DNA of 64,000 nt from Camarhynchus parvulus (GCF_901933205.1 NC_044571.1:10517420-10581419), one strand, 5' to 3'; positions 37,701 to 50,831 are shown, counted from the first letter of the stretch. A program made the numbers and translations. Notes: generated by a model from the sequence alone, not told the origin.

Positions 37701-39678
37701 CATCAACATCTACATCCATCTTACATTTTAAGTCCCTGAAATTTTGCTATTTCCCTAATAAGCTCAGGGCAACTTGTTAGAAATTACCATTTAAATTATT
37801 TGAACAGAGTGTGCTCTTGCCTTGAAACTGTCCATCATAAATTCCTGTTCCAACAAGATCCTGTAAACAAACAATTCTCACCAATGAATTTCATGGTAAA
37901 AATAGACACTTGGGTTACAAGGAACAGTCTTTTACTTCAGAGTAAATTGAATCTGCCTGAGGATTAGATAATGAGTCAACTTTCTGGTTCATCTGTTCCT
38001 TGACTTCTCAAGTCTTTCACAATGTGTGTGAGACTCTCACCTACAAAGTGCCATCCGCTCCTGCTAACTCTGGTTTTGTTCTGGGATGCCATCTGTCAGA
38101 TTCCAGCTAATAAGGAAATCAAAGTCACCTTGTCCATGGCTTAGGGAGCAATGAATTTGTTTGGCTCCAGGAGGGGGTTAAATGTGGGGGAAGTGAGCTG
38201 CATTATACACACTAATCCATGACTGCTCTGCCTCCTCTTCCCTCTCAAGAGCTGCATCATAAAATGTTGAGAAGTCTAAATTCCAGGGATGACTCTAACA
38301 GTTTAGTATACTTCACAGTCCTTGAGAATTGCTTTATAGTCTAGCTCTCTGAAGCAAATGGTACTCACAGGCATGAAAGTCAGAAAAAGGAGGATTCTTA
38401 TATTGTCTCAATATGCCCATGAAAGAAATTAACTCTGAAATGGGTGGTAAGATATTTATGCCCTAAAAACAAAGTATTCTGTGAATTCATTTCCTGTTGC
38501 TTACAACCACATTATGTTTTGGTTTTTAATTTTTTTTTAATTCTAAATGAAAGTAATATTTCTTATGAGAAAGAGTTTTAGAATGCACGAACTTATGTTC
38601 TGCAAGGACTTCATACATGAGTGAGTTACTCCACTTGAAAAAGCAGCAGAAAACCACAACATTGTGAAATTCAGCATAGTAGGTAACACAATCAAGCTTT
38701 CTCTTGTGACACGTTATTTTTCAGGCTGTAACTATCCCACTATATATGCATTAGTCCCTAGAACACACTTGGCTGGAGTACTGAGAGCATAATCCAGGAC
38801 TTTGGTTTCCCTAATTATTTTGTTGTTTGAAGCAAGTTAGTGACACCTAAAAAGTGTGTCAGGCAAGATGGAGTCCTGGATACCTTGGGGTTCTGGGTTT
38901 CTTTTTAGGGGAGTGGTATGAGGTCTTCTCTGTGGTTTTAATTTTCATTACCAACACCACTTTAGCTCCTTCCATTTTTGTTCTGTGTCCTCTTGCTGCG
39001 CCAGAGCAAGGGAAGGACAAAATAGGTCTGGCAGCTCAGTTCCCTGGTGCCAGAGCTGGGCTGGTCTTGATTTTGTTAAGTATAGCAAAGGAGGAGTTCC
39101 ATCTTTTATGGCAAGTGAGGGGAAAAGAAACAAGAGGACAAGGAATTTTTTTCATCAGGTGTGCAGAAATCATGAAATCCTTTTGTTTCTTGTTTAGTTT
39201 CCTGGTTTCTGCAGTGAGTGTAAGTAGGGTGCTGCATGAGTTTCCTAATGGTGGGTCACCTCCTGAGCAGTTTTCTCCTATGTGAGTAATGTTGTAGGGT
39301 ACCAAACTGAAGTTAGCATGTGCTTGTTTAATGAAACCTATGTGATTTTTTATATTATGACAATATTGAAAAAAATTTTTTCATGCATTATTATGAAAGA
39401 CAAAATTTAATTCAGTGGCTATTTAAAATCTGCTGCCTATTGGTATGTATACATATTATGTGACTATCTGTAAATCAGCTACATAAACTCAACAAATTAT
39501 TTCTCAAGCACAATTTTCATTCTGGAATATTGTATATGAGTTAGGACTTGCAAGTAACTTTAAGCTCTGGAGTTCTCATAGTCATTTATGCAAGCTAATC
39601 AGTCAATGGTACACTTTTTTTGGGTGGTTTTTTTTTTATTTTGGAACACATTTTCTAACATATATCCTTTTATTATAG
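34734..39678 (+). other. DMD: Intron 12 (4.9 kb)
   Basis: AT-rich and without a repeat I can name. A GC-richer patch at about 38860-39290 happens to be open for 143 codons on the plus strand but has no recognisable domain. AT-rich simple sequence occurs at 37375-37422. The intron ends in TCCTTTTATTATAG. Confidence 0.9.
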
Positions 39679-39798
39679 GCATTTCAAGAAGATCTGGAGC
39701 AGGAACAAGTAAAAGTGAATTCCCTAACTCATATGGTAGTGGTGGTAGATGAAAACAGTGGTGACAGAGCTACTGCTGCACTGGAAGAGCAGCTTCAG
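39679..39798 (+). CDS. DMD: Dystrophin exon 13 (spectrin repeat 2, helix B)
   Basis: This 120-base exon is phase 0 at both ends, equal in length to human exon 13 (residues 495-534). It encodes 40 residues including [19 protein letters not shown] and [13 protein letters not shown], nearly identical to other vertebrate dystrophins. Its first residues, AFQEDL, differ slightly from human VLQEDL. The block forms helix B of R2 and the start of helix C. The acceptor is TTTTATTATAG; the donor CAG|GTAATG lacks G at +5. Being a multiple of three, its loss would not shift the frame. Confidence 0.98.
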
Positions 39799-42700
39799 GT
39801 AATGACTGTATGGCAGTGATGGTCCCAAAAAATTGAAATAGAAAATTTTAAAAAGCAAAACCAGATAGTAAATGTGTTCATGATCTACAGGATCATAATT
39901 TGTAGTCAAATAATGGTTATCAAGAAATATTAAGATTATTCTGTATTTTTCTAAAGCAGTTTTGAGAGGAAAGTCATAATTTCTTTCCCATTATTTTCTC
40001 ATGGCTATGTTTCTTAGGAAAAGGAGGGAAGTATAACTTAATTGTATTTTCTAAATACAGTCACTTGAGTATCTTTAAAAGACACATTGGAGATACATTT
40101 GTGATAGGGCTAGCAGCCAAGATATTATAAAAGTTTTTCAAATATTAACTTGCTCATAGTAAAAGTTCACTATTTCACCTGCATCTTTAAAAAATTGCTG
40201 TTGCTGTATTATTTATATTCCAATGCTCTTGCTGTAACTTCTGAATGAAATTGGATAAATGAAACTTGATAATTAATGTTGAGATACTTTGAAGGAGGGT
40301 TCTCTTGAGTTGTGGTCAGCTCTCCAGGGACAGAGCTCAAGAGGAATTGCAATATTACAGCCAAGATTCTTTCTATTTTTCTCTTTCAGAAAGGAGCAAC
40401 TGTTTTTCTTTAATTTTGCTTTATTACCTAAGAAAATTAGAGTTTGTGGGTTCTAAATCATTAACACCCAAGGTTCCTCTAGAGAAGTTATCTACATTCC
40501 AGCAGGCATAGCTGTAGCACACACAGATACCTGTGTGCTGTCTTGAATGTAGCTAATTTGGGTACCAATACCAGTAAATCAGTAATTAGGATTTAGAGTA
40601 GGTTTTACTAAGATGCTGAGCCCTGCCACATCAAATGTAATTCTGAGTTTTCTCTACTGCAGCTATTTAGTCACCAAAGGGGCACAACCAGCCAAGATAA
40701 CAATACAACCTCCACTGTTCCATAATTATTAATTCCTTTTGACTTCATCTTAAGTGTCAGAACTGTGGTGCACCTACCTGCCCAAAATAATCTTAACCTT
40801 CCAGAATATCTTGCCAGCCAGCTCCTTGGAACTGTTCAGTGTAATAAAGCAGATCCCTAGCAAGAACATGGCTCCTGAAGCAAAACTAAACTTGTAAAAT
40901 GTCTTGAATGGAAGAAGAGAGAAAATAATTAACACTATTTGATATTTATGGCACTTCATGAGTAAGAAGATGTAGAAATTAGAGTTTTTAATAATGTGAA
41001 AAACAAACGAAAGGTTGGTGAACTGTTAGAAAATCTAATTTTGCATCTTCAGAAGGAAGAATAAGGGAACATTAGGTGACACAGCTTCATCCCATGTTAT
41101 TAAAATCATTGGAAAGGTACCATTAGTATCCTGTGCAACACACAGTATCTGTGGCTGATCCATATTGGAATAAAGAGTGAAATAGCACTCAGGCAATACT
41201 GCAATACCTAAACGAAATATCACGAATAATTAATGTAAATTAAACACAGTGGAAATACACAATTTGTAACTGTACTAGTGCAGAAAACACCAATTATTAC
41301 TGTCTTGGAAAAAGTACATTCCTTGAAAGATGCTAGAAAGACAGTTCCTGAGTCCCCTTGTCCTGCAGCACAGGCTCTCTGAGCAGAACTTGGGGAGCTG
41401 GGGAACAGAACCTTTGCTCTTTTACTATGTCCTTTATTCATAATTTCTTACAGAAGAATCTGAGAGAAAACATAATTTGATTGCTCTGTAAGTCAAAGAA
41501 TATGTAGAAATATTACAGATGTTAATAAAACCCAAGTACAGATATAAAACTACAGGGTTTAGAGTGATAGGGAGGTGTGGAAACTTTTATACTTGAATGC
41601 CCAGGGGAAGGGAGGTACCACAGTCCACCTGCTCTCCTAGTGAAATGTTGCACCTCTTTTTTGTGTACAGGAACTGTTTGGAATATTTTTTTCCATATCA
41701 CTTGCAGTCTGAATATAAACACAGGAGATAAAATGTGTTGACAGGCACAACCATTAGAGCATTTCACAAAGAGCACAATGGGGTAAAGTTCCAAGCTTGA
41801 TTATGTATCTGTCAGTCTGACTTCTAAAAGTAGAACAAAACAAGAGCATGAACTATCAGACAAAAGAGCTTAATAAGACTGGCTCACTGAGGTGCTGGTC
41901 AGGATCAGATTAGGAATAAAATGAGGATTTATTTCCATGTAATAGTCAAAGATGCATTTTCCTAGCAGATACAATTCAGTTTTGCATTTCTTTTTGAGGT
42001 GGTGATTCCTGAAATATTTTCATACATATAAATATCTACGCATATAATGTTGGGGGTTTTTTTAAATGCTTGTATGATACAATTCTTTAAAGCCTAAAAG
42101 GAACTTTTTGAGGTGTCTCAGGAAGTTGACAAGAATCTATGCTGATTTTAAATGAAGAGTAAAGTTCATTTCTTTCAACAGTTCTTACTTTTCAACAGTA
42201 AAGTTATTAAGTTTTATTGCCTATTCAAAAACATATCTATTTAAGAGGCAATTAATGGCATAGAAGCCAAAAGTGTCTACTGAAAAAAAATATTAATTGA
42301 AAATTTACCCTTGCTTGGAAAACTAAAATTAACACAATTTCAGGGCTTTTCTTAGAAACAGCTGTCCCTCTAAGGTACTTTGAGAGGCTACAGCTAGACT
42401 GGGTGAGTGTGAATATTAAAACTACTTTTGCATTGCTTTGCTTACTTCACATATCAATGTGGGACATATTGAGAGGCTCTGTTTATGCTGCTACTGAGAA
42501 CCCTCTATTTAGACTTAAAACTGCAAGACCCCAATTAAACTCAATCCTTAGATTTACCAAGGCAGCTGTGGGATAAGGCTCAAATCTATATTTAGTGCTG
42601 CAAAATCAAACCACTTTAGTAGCAAAGCTGTTGCTGTACTCTGACTCTTTTCTACAGGAAAAATGGGGGAAATTATCTTCAGCTCAGAGAAATGGCTGGA

Positions 42701-43089
42701 TAATATACAGAAACCATGAATGCAGGGAGATTTTTTTTCGATAATTATGCCCAGCAGATTACAGGTCTCTTAAGGACTCTTATGGGCTAGCTCAAATTAG
42801 TGGCTTCCCCAGGCTTCAAGGGTCAGGGTCGGTGCTAGAAAGAAATCTGTATAAAGTGTATCAAATACTACTTGATGGCTTATTCACTTGCTGGGGGAAA
42901 GGAGCTGAGTGTATTTTCCAGGATTATATGTTCATATTATTCAGGGTACTGTCCACTGATTGAAGATGAAATATGGGCTGTTCTTGTAAAAATACATCAA
43001 AATAAGTGAGGAATGTTAAAGAATGAATAGACTATTTCGGTTGACTCACGAGGACTTATGACAGGAAGTTACATGCTACAGACTAAAGG

Positions 43090-43330
43090 CATTTCCAAGA
43101 CCAGGTCCTTACACCAGTATTCCTGCTTGATGCCTGGGAAGTTGAAATCTCCCATATTGATCTAGAAATTTTTGCTAATTCCCTGTAGAATAGTTTCCAT
43201 CCTGAGCAGCCTGGAGTTCTCCATCACAGATTTCCAAGCGTGAGTTTCCAACTCATTCCATCAAATCTCATTAACATCACAGCTGTGGGACATGGCCCGT
43301 GCTTCCAGTTCCTCCTCTTTGTTTCTCCCA
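43090..43330 (-). mobile_element. CR1-type LINE fragment with endonuclease motif
   Basis: Read on the minus strand around 43173-43141, the text gives NMGDFNFPGI. This is the GDFN core of the apurinic-like endonuclease domain of CR1-type LINEs. Upstream on that strand (43330-43270) a stretch encoding EELEARAMSHSCDV resembles the N-terminal part of the same ORF. Much of the normal spacing between these two parts is missing, so the copy is internally deleted and inactive. Edges are approximate. Confidence 0.6.
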
Positions 43331-43764
43331 CTCTGTGTGATGAAATGATGAGCACTTGAGAACTGCACACAAAACTTAGTGGTTTTTGGTAGAAATTCTA
43401 TGAATGGGTTAAACATTCACTTGTAAAGAATTAATTTTGGATATAGGCAAAAACATTTTTCCACCTTTTCTCATTATTTCAAAAAGTAGATAATGCTACC
43501 TGATTAGAAAAACATTTATCAAATTCTGTTAGTTGCAGGCTTGCAGTACATGATTTTAATCCAGAGTTCCCAAGAGTTATGTTTTACTCATTTTCTTCTG
43601 TTCTTGTGCTTCCTTACTTTGACCTTTTAGCAGACTAAAATATTTCCCCTTCTGTTTTGATAGTCATATAAAATATTCTTTCAGTGTTCTCTGAGAAGAA
43701 AAAATAAAAAATCTTCTGAATGCAGATTTCTCTAAAAATTTGTGTTAGGACTGTAAGAAAAGGC

Positions 43765-43785
43765 TTTTTTTTTTTTTTTTTTTTT
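43765..43785 (+). repeat. Poly-T run of 21 followed by ACAG
   Basis: An uninterrupted T homopolymer ending in ACAGGAGGG, forming a strong-looking pseudo-acceptor in intron 13. Confidence 0.9.
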
Positions 43786-45085
43786 ACAGGAGGGCATTTT
43801 ACTTGTTAGTGTGGATTCAATCAATTTCTCTGAAAATTTGTTTTCTCAGGAACACTTGGAGCAGTTTGAGTTTGTGGGCATCACACAGGCTACTGTTTGA
43901 TGTGAATAGAGAGTGAAAGTTGAGCACCATGTGATTTGGTATAATAACTGCTTTATAAATTACAGTCCTAACATGATATTTTGAACTTGAAATTTCATGT
44001 CTTAACTCAACCAAACAGTGTATGGTTGTTATGGCCTCTCATGAGAAATAACTAGATTTAAGGTTGGTTACAGAATCAGCACTTTTATCAGTGCAGTTAC
44101 TTGGTCATTTTGCTTACTTTATTAAAATAAAAGATCTTGTCAAATTATTGAGGAAAAAAAAAAGGTTGTTGTATTTTTGTTAACATTAAATTATGATCTC
44201 TATGAGGAATATGTAAATACAAAAGATATAGCATTATATCATATCTCAAGTTATTAGGATTCCATAAGAGTAATGAAGTAAATAACTAAATAGGAAAAAG
44301 GGAAGAAACTATTGTCTTTTTGTCAGGATATGCTTTTAAGTGGATGAAAAATTAAGAATACAGTAATACAGAGTATCTTTCAGGTGTTTATAAGAGATTT
44401 TTTTTAATTTGGGAGCAGCTGAATAATTTGCATTTGATGTCCAGGGGTAATTAAGTCACTATAAATCATTGCAAAAGTTTTCTATCATCAGCTAAAGTAA
44501 GGGAGAAGAGAACAAGATGGTTGGTGTTTTGTGTAATTTAAATACATGCATAGTAGTAAATGGTACAAATACGCGGGAAACCTCAGTGAGATTTGTGCTC
44601 ATGTGGAAGTTTATAAGCATGGGTTTTTTTACATTGCAGTATTTAAAAAGGTAAGAGCTTTGACCACTTGTACTGATGATGCAACTTAAAAGCCAATTTT
44701 TTGTTTTTGCTTTGGCCACATCTTTGCCCATCGTGTTTACATTTCAAGTAGTTCTGCTTTGGGCATCTTAAAGTTTTGAATAGAGTTTTTCAAAGTGTAG
44801 TACTAGAGACTTGCTAGAAAACTATCTGTAGATTAGTATTAAAATATTCAGTGTTTAGATCTATTGCTTTCCCTATTCTCTCCATTCTGATTTTATTTCA
44901 AATGGGGCTAAAATCCATTTCAGTGTGATATGCAACATATTTTAAGGGTAAATGCCTGAGAAAAAAGTGAATAAAGAAAATATTTCCATAAAAATTTTGC
45001 AATGCAATAGGGAAAATAGCTTCCTTGTTAAGGAATAAAAAAGTAAACAAATGCTAAACACAATTTTGTGTTTCTTTGTCTCCAG

Positions 45086-45187
45086 CGCTTTGGAAAACGG
45101 TGGGCAGCCATCTGCAGATGGACAGAAGAACGATGGGTCCTTCTGCAAGATATTCTTCGTAAATGGCAGCATTTTGCAGAAGAGCAG
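45086..45187 (+). CDS. DMD: Dystrophin exon 14 (R2 helix C into R3)
   Basis: This 102-base exon is phase 0 at both ends, the same length as human exon 14 (residues 535-568). The sequence [20 protein letters not shown] is helix C of spectrin repeat 2, continuing into helix A of repeat 3 at [10 protein letters not shown]. The first residues RFGK differ from human VLGD while the tryptophan that follows is kept. The acceptor TTTGTCTCCAG is strong; the donor CAG|GTGAAT lacks the preferred +5 G. Only 160 bases separate it from exon 15, so the two exons probably are recognised as a pair across the tiny intron. Confidence 0.98.
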
Positions 45188-45272
45188 GTGAATAGCTTTT
45201 TTTTTTTAAGAAGTTATAAATTGGAATGTTCTTCAACACATTATAGGAAATATAATAATATATTTTATTTTT

Positions 45273-45309
<37 letters not shown>

Positions 45310-45347
45310 GGCCTGACTGAAGCTTTTTCTTTCCAATTTTATTTCAG
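45188..45347 (+). other. DMD: Intron 14 (160 bases) with TA microsatellite
   Basis: The smallest intron here; human intron 14 is also very small. It holds a TA dinucleotide array (45275-45305). Just after this comes a consensus-like branch point CCTGACTG (about 45312-45319) and the acceptor TTTTATTTCAG. Confidence 0.97.
45275..45305. repeat. TA dinucleotide microsatellite, about 15 units
   Basis: An uninterrupted TATATA array inside intron 14, ending 42 bases before exon 15. It occupies about a fifth of the intron. Confidence 0.95.
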
Positions 45348-45455
45348 TGCCTTTTTGACGCATGGCTTACTGAGAAGGAGGATGCTGTGAGCAAAATTCA
45401 TACAACTGGTTTTGGAGATCAGAATGAAATGCTGACCAATCTAAGCAAATTGGCT
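45348..45455 (+). CDS. DMD: Dystrophin exon 15 (spectrin repeat 3, helix A-B)
   Basis: This 108-base exon is phase 0 at both ends, equal to human exon 15 (residues 569-604). CLFDAWLTEKEDAV is helix A of spectrin repeat 3 with its core tryptophan, followed by IHTTGFGDQNEMLTNLSKLA. The acceptor AATTTTATTTCAG and donor GCT|GTAAGT are both good, which may offset the tight spacing to exon 14. No stop or frameshift is present. Confidence 0.98.
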
Positions 45456-48314
45456 GTAAGTGTTTTTCATTTTTCTGTTTTTATGTTCAGCTTCCTTAAT
45501 CTGAGTCTGCATGCACATGGCTTTACCCCACTCTCAGACCATGTGGTTTCATACTTTGGAGTGGGCTTTGCCTCCTGTGATGGAATAGGTTGATGCATAG
45601 CCTTGCTGATAAAGGAACCAATAGATAGAGATGTTTTTCTGGGTTGTATCTTTGGACAAAAGTTCATGAAATAAAATAGCATTTTGGTGTCTTAAAAATA
45701 TGTATACTTTAACAGTGAAAGTTTCTTTGTTGATACTGTTGGTGTATATATTGTGTAAGAGTATATACATATGTGCAGAGGAATTTGCATATGAATAAGT
45801 TATCCTTCAGCAAACCCTGTCATACGTAAAGTTAGGTTACTTGACAACTTTACAATTAGGTTAGTTTTCAACTCAGCATCAGAAATGGAGTTACATGCAC
45901 AATATGTACCCTTTTCACCACATCCTCCAACTCTTCAGCAAATTCTCCACCGTGTGTGGTCTTTATGGAGGGAATGTAGGTCTGGCTGTGCCTGTAGAGG
46001 TGAAAAACTTATGGCAGCCTAGACTTGCCAATGGCTTTACAGCAGTAGGACCTCTGTGAAGAAAATAATATTCTATGTGCTGTTTAGGACAAAGGAAGCA
46101 CTCATGTCCATGCTTTGGTTAAAATAGGTGAATTATTGCTTTATCAGGAAAAAAAAACCTGCTGATCTTTTCAGACATGAAAAGATTTTATTATTAATTA
46201 GCTATCATTAATTATTAAGTAATAAATATGAAATACCAATTAATTGCATATTGTTCATTAAATATTTTAACTAGATATACATAGTTTGGCTATATTTATC
46301 TAAGGCTCAGCCTTATATTTTTAAAAATTAATTTAGTATTTATTTCCTTTTAATAATTCTGTATTAAAAGTAGAAGCATTCTGACTCTGGGTTGATAAAA
46401 ATACCACGATGTCTATGAGGTTTGAGTAACTGTGATGCCTGTAAAATTTACTTCATTTTGTCCTCACATAAACAAATGTATAAAGCTTAAAAAAAATGAA
46501 CTCACAGACAATTGATTAATTCCATTGTAGCTGGTCCAGACTTACTGGTAGATCTTCCTTTGATTCATAGAATAACGCAGTAGTTAATTTAAGAACCAAA
46601 AGATTGTTTTTTAGCATAATCTTGAGACACTAATTATTACGCTGCTACATATGCTTGTGTTTTTTCTCTCCCTTCTTTTTCTTTCTGCAACACTTTAGGG
46701 ATATAAAAATATGCATTTAGAAGTACAGACTTGGATTTTCATTAAAGATTGCCTAGGATTAAGTAAACTTCTTTGTAAAGGAAGGAAAACATGTATTGCC
46801 TCAGTTTATATACTTCTTGGAAATTCTAGCAATCTAATGTGTGAGCAGTCTTGAAGCTGACTTCAAGCCAGGCTTTTAACACATAATAGATTAGAGAAAA
46901 CTCAGGATGCTTTGGAGTACCTTAATTAAGAAAAATGTATTACAAGAAACTCAAATTTGTTCAAAAAATGTATACTTTTGGATTTCAGAAGGTTGCTACA
47001 GGACATAGGTACAGAGGGTTGAAATGTTTGTCACAAATTGTGAAGTTGCAGACTGTTAAGGGTTTGCAAGTGTTAAGGATAGGGCCAGTTTGGATACCTT
47101 TCAGAGTTGCTTGAAAATATGGTGTTAAAAAGGAAACACTTTTGTAGTATTTTCATAAGTTTCACCAATGAACTCTTAAGACGTTAAAATTATTTTAAAA
47201 TTATACTGCCAGTTTAAATGGTTAAGTATTATTGTCATGAAATAATTGTGGTCTTTCAGAAGACTGAGTGAACAACAAAAAATAGTAAATAAAATTATTT
47301 ATCCATAGCCCTGAACCTCAAAAAGAATCATATCATCCTTAAAAGAGCAGCTGGAGATTATTAATTGCACCTTACTCTTTTTTACACATGAATAACTTTG
47401 ATCTTTTCAGAAACATGATTCATAATGCAATTGTTTAGGTATTTAAATATTGGGGGTATGCTAGAAGAAAACTGCCTCTTTAGCGATTTGGAGCAGAACA
47501 GTAGCTTTTACTTTTGGAATTCCCCTCTGACGTTTTAGATCTAGTAGCAGTCATTACCAAATTCCAATCAGTATGTGTTTTGACACTCACACAATGCCAA
47601 ATTGCTAGAAGTTTTGTGTCTGACAATTTACTGTTTTAATCTTGTCTGAAACTTCAGGAATTTTTATTAATATGTCAGCCATATGATGTTTTTTTTGAAG
47701 GGAATATATTCTCCTCTTGGACTGGCTTTTAGAAAAGGGAAAAATGGGGTCATACTCTCCTGACCCTGACACATTGTGCCTGTATTTTGGTGTATTTTAT
47801 TTTGACATGTGTTTGAATGTAGTAGAGGAGAAGCTGTCACCAAAGATCACTCTTATAATTAGGTCTGAATTGTAGAAGCAAGTCTGTGAGAGAATAAAAA
47901 TGTAATTTTTCACTTAGAATAAAGACATTTATATTCTTAACAATATTTGATCCCACAGCTGTCCAGTCATTCCAGCAAAAAATTACAGCTTTAGTTGTTC
48001 CTGTTAGACCTTAAGAATTTTAGGTTTGATATTGTAATATGGCATAAAAGCTTCCAGCCTATGTTTCTGCTTCATTTATGTGCAGAATTTTGCCAGATTA
48101 TGGTTGTGTTCTTTAGCCAGTCTTTTTAACTGGAAGGAGATTTCTGAAGATGATTTATTAAACCATTTAGCATAGTGACTGTTGATTTTAAATTCTACAA
48201 CCTTCCTACAAGGCCCTAAGCATTCTAAAGGGACTGATGTGAAACAGTTCCTTTAGAATCTGTTGAGATACAGTTCACAGTGGGAAAAAAACTTGACTTT
48301 ATATCACATTAATG

Positions 48315-48425
48315 TCCACAGACTGGAGCCTGCACCAGTGTGGGCTCTCCACAGGGTCACAATTTCCTTCAGAGCACGCCTGCCTGTTCTGGTGTAGGGT
48401 TCTCCACAGACTGCAGTTTATTTCA
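48315..48425. repeat. GC-richer repeat-like block, unassigned
   Basis: The text GGAGCCTGCACCAGTGTGGG, CTCCACAGGGTCAC and GGGTTCTCCACAGACTGCAG contrasts with its AT-rich surroundings. It resembles a segment I associate with avian endogenous retroviral repeats. The match is from memory and the family is uncertain. Confidence 0.35.
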
Positions 48426-50261
48426 AAGGATTTATTCAGTATTGTATGTGAAAATTTATCTTTGTCATCATCTCTCTTCTGGGATCTTCCAAGTTTAAAG
48501 GTCAGAAAAACTGTTCAGTGGGTAGTTGCTCCAGTTCTTAAAATAATTCCTTAAAACAGCTGGGCTTTTTGTGTTTTGTTTTGTTTTTAAATTTTCCACC
48601 TGCCATTTATTCGCTGACTCTATAATTGACTTTAATTCTTACATATGGTGCAGGGGGAAACAGAACATGGAAGAGCTGGAAGATGTGATGCACTGAGAAT
48701 GCAGAACGGGGGTGATATTTTGGTGCCATGTATGGCACAGGCTTGATAGATCCTTTTTCATGCCCTAGGCCTACATTTTGTAGTCTGTAAAATGAAGTTG
48801 GCTTTTTTTTTGCAACAAATCCTGAGAGCTCTTGCAAAGGTGTACAAGTATACAAGATCTACCTCTATATATTTATAGTATTATATCTTGCTTCACCCAA
48901 CATTTTTGGCTTTTTTTACATATAGAAAGTAAGTTAGACATTACACTATTTTTGAATGGAATAAATTTATTTGCAGCTGAAAATTAACTTTGCAGTGGGT
49001 GTTGCTGGTTAGACTACTATTACAGAAAGCAAAGATTTTGATCTTTAAGAAAAAAGCAAGAAATAAAAACTTAAACCCCCAAAATAGAACCACATTACCA
49101 AAAATAAGGAAATCACATTATAATGTTCCAATATCAGGGTTTATAGTATGTACTTGGCAAAAGTTATGAATGATGTATTTGATAATTAATTTCATAAAGC
49201 AAGCTATCATGTCTTGTCCTCCAAATTGGAAAAATACATATTTTGCAGTTACTATTATTATTTTAGATCTATTATTGCACTGGAAAAAACCCAGAGCATA
49301 TTTTTGGTTATCGTGGCACACTGAGAGGTTTTTAATGAAGAAATGTGAAAACAGAATCTCCCAGTATACTTTTCCAGATTGACTGTAGCTGTCACAAAAG
49401 CATATTAATTTGCAGTGAGAAGTATCTTTAAAAGAATTTTTTAGCATCCTTCTTTCTATATTGTTTCACGTCCTGCTTGTGCTCCAGGTGTCTTGGATTG
49501 ATGCTGAGCTCTGGGTGTGTAATACAGCTGTTGTGGGCTGGGGTGATTGGAAATCAAACATTGCTCCTCAGAACTAACTAATGTTTCACAGGATATCATT
49601 TTTTATTATTCCACTCAGCGTATGGTGGCTTCCACATGATCTTTTTCTGACGCTGTAGGCGTAAAAAAAGGTCAAATATAGCAGTGCTTGAAATTTAACA
49701 TGCTAAACTGGTTTGCATCTACTTTCCTCCATCTGTTAGGTCTCCTACTACTCTGAAAAGAGATTCTTCAGTATGAAGTTAGCTTCTACTTCTCAGGGAT
49801 ACATCAATTTAAATTTTTATATTAACTGTACCTACCCTTAGTAATTATGATGTTTCAAATCAAATCTGATTAGAAACAGTGCTGATTACAAAGACAATGA
49901 ATCTTTCTTTTGTTGAGTTGCATTTTTAATTACAGTTTTGGATTATATAGCTGTAGGAAAGTATATGTAGACTGAATTTTGTTGTCTAACCACTTGCTTG
50001 ATTTTGCTTTTCATGCCTTGGGGATTAGAATGCAATCCACAACTGCACAGAGAATTCAAAGTTTGGCTATAGTCACAGGATTAGGGTGTAGAGAACAAAT
50101 GTTTAAGGAATGAAAATCAGTGGAGTAAACCAGTTAAGACTTTAAAAAGTAAACCCAGGCAAGAACTGGAGCTGTGGATGATCCTTGGACCTGTGAATAG
50201 TCTGTTTCATAAGCAGGCTTGCATGTATAGATCTCAGGAGTTTCAAGGTCCCTTGGCACAG

Positions 50262-50366
50262 TGTGTTTTGGTTTTTGTTTGTTTGTGTTCTTTGTTTGGG
50301 GGGTTGTTTTTCTTGCTTTTTTTGTTTGTTTGGAGTTTGGTTGGAGTTTTTTGTTTGCATGTTTTA
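50262..50366 (+). repeat. G/T-rich low-complexity tract
   Basis: GTTTGTTTG repeats with GGGGGG and TTGGAGTTTGG; same style as the tracts at 16455 and 18180. Confidence 0.85.
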
Positions 50367-50717
50367 ATCCTGGTTTGGGATCAAATATTACTTTTCTAGG
50401 AAGCTCTTCTTTCAATATGCAATATATAACAAAGTACATTGACACATTTAAGAACGATTGTTTGTCATGTTGATATAGTTGTTAACATGAGCGCAGTTTT
50501 AAGGTTATTCCTGTTACACAACTGTTAGCCTTTTGATTCATGTCATCACCTGAAGCCTGCTGTGAAGTTTGGAGTTGCTCCACCTGCCATGTTATGTTGC
50601 TGTGTAAGCTCTTCCAGCAGTTTTTATGGAAACAACATTATGGAATTATAGGAGCCCTTAACGCATTTTCAGTTCTTTCTGATGTTCTCCTTGTGATTTT
50701 TCTTCTAAGTGTGTTGG

Positions 50718-50801
50718 TTTTTCTTTTTTTTTTTTTGGGTGTTTCGGTTTGGGTTGGTTTTTGTTGGTTTTTTTTCTTTTATTTTTTTTTGTATGAATGT
50801 G
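50718..50801 (+). repeat. T-rich tract upstream of exon 16
   Basis: T runs with GGGTG and GGTTGG interruptions, ending about 30 bases before the exon 16 acceptor. The tract probably extends the polypyrimidine signal. Confidence 0.85.
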
Positions 50802-50831
50802 TGTTCTTCTTTCTGTTACTTTGTTTAACAG

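Larger units (their letters stand above)
39799..45085 (+). other. DMD: Intron 13 (5.3 kb)
   Basis: AT-rich, with a CR1 endonuclease-region fragment (about 43090-43330) and a 21-base poly-T followed by ACAG (43765-43789). Nothing else recognised. Confidence 0.9.
45456..50831 (+). other. DMD: Intron 15 (5.4 kb)
   Basis: AT-rich. It contains a GC-richer repeat-like block at 48315-48425, a G/T-rich tract at 50262-50366, and a long T-rich tract (50718-50801) directly upstream of exon 16. No gene recognised. Confidence 0.9.

Noticed and set aside
38854..39285. Open frame of 143 codons on the plus strand in intron 12
   Set aside because: It is the longest open frame in the window but has no recognisable domain, no splice borders joining it to dystrophin in frame, and lies in a GC-richer patch where stops are rarer. 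I regard it as chance or decayed repeat.
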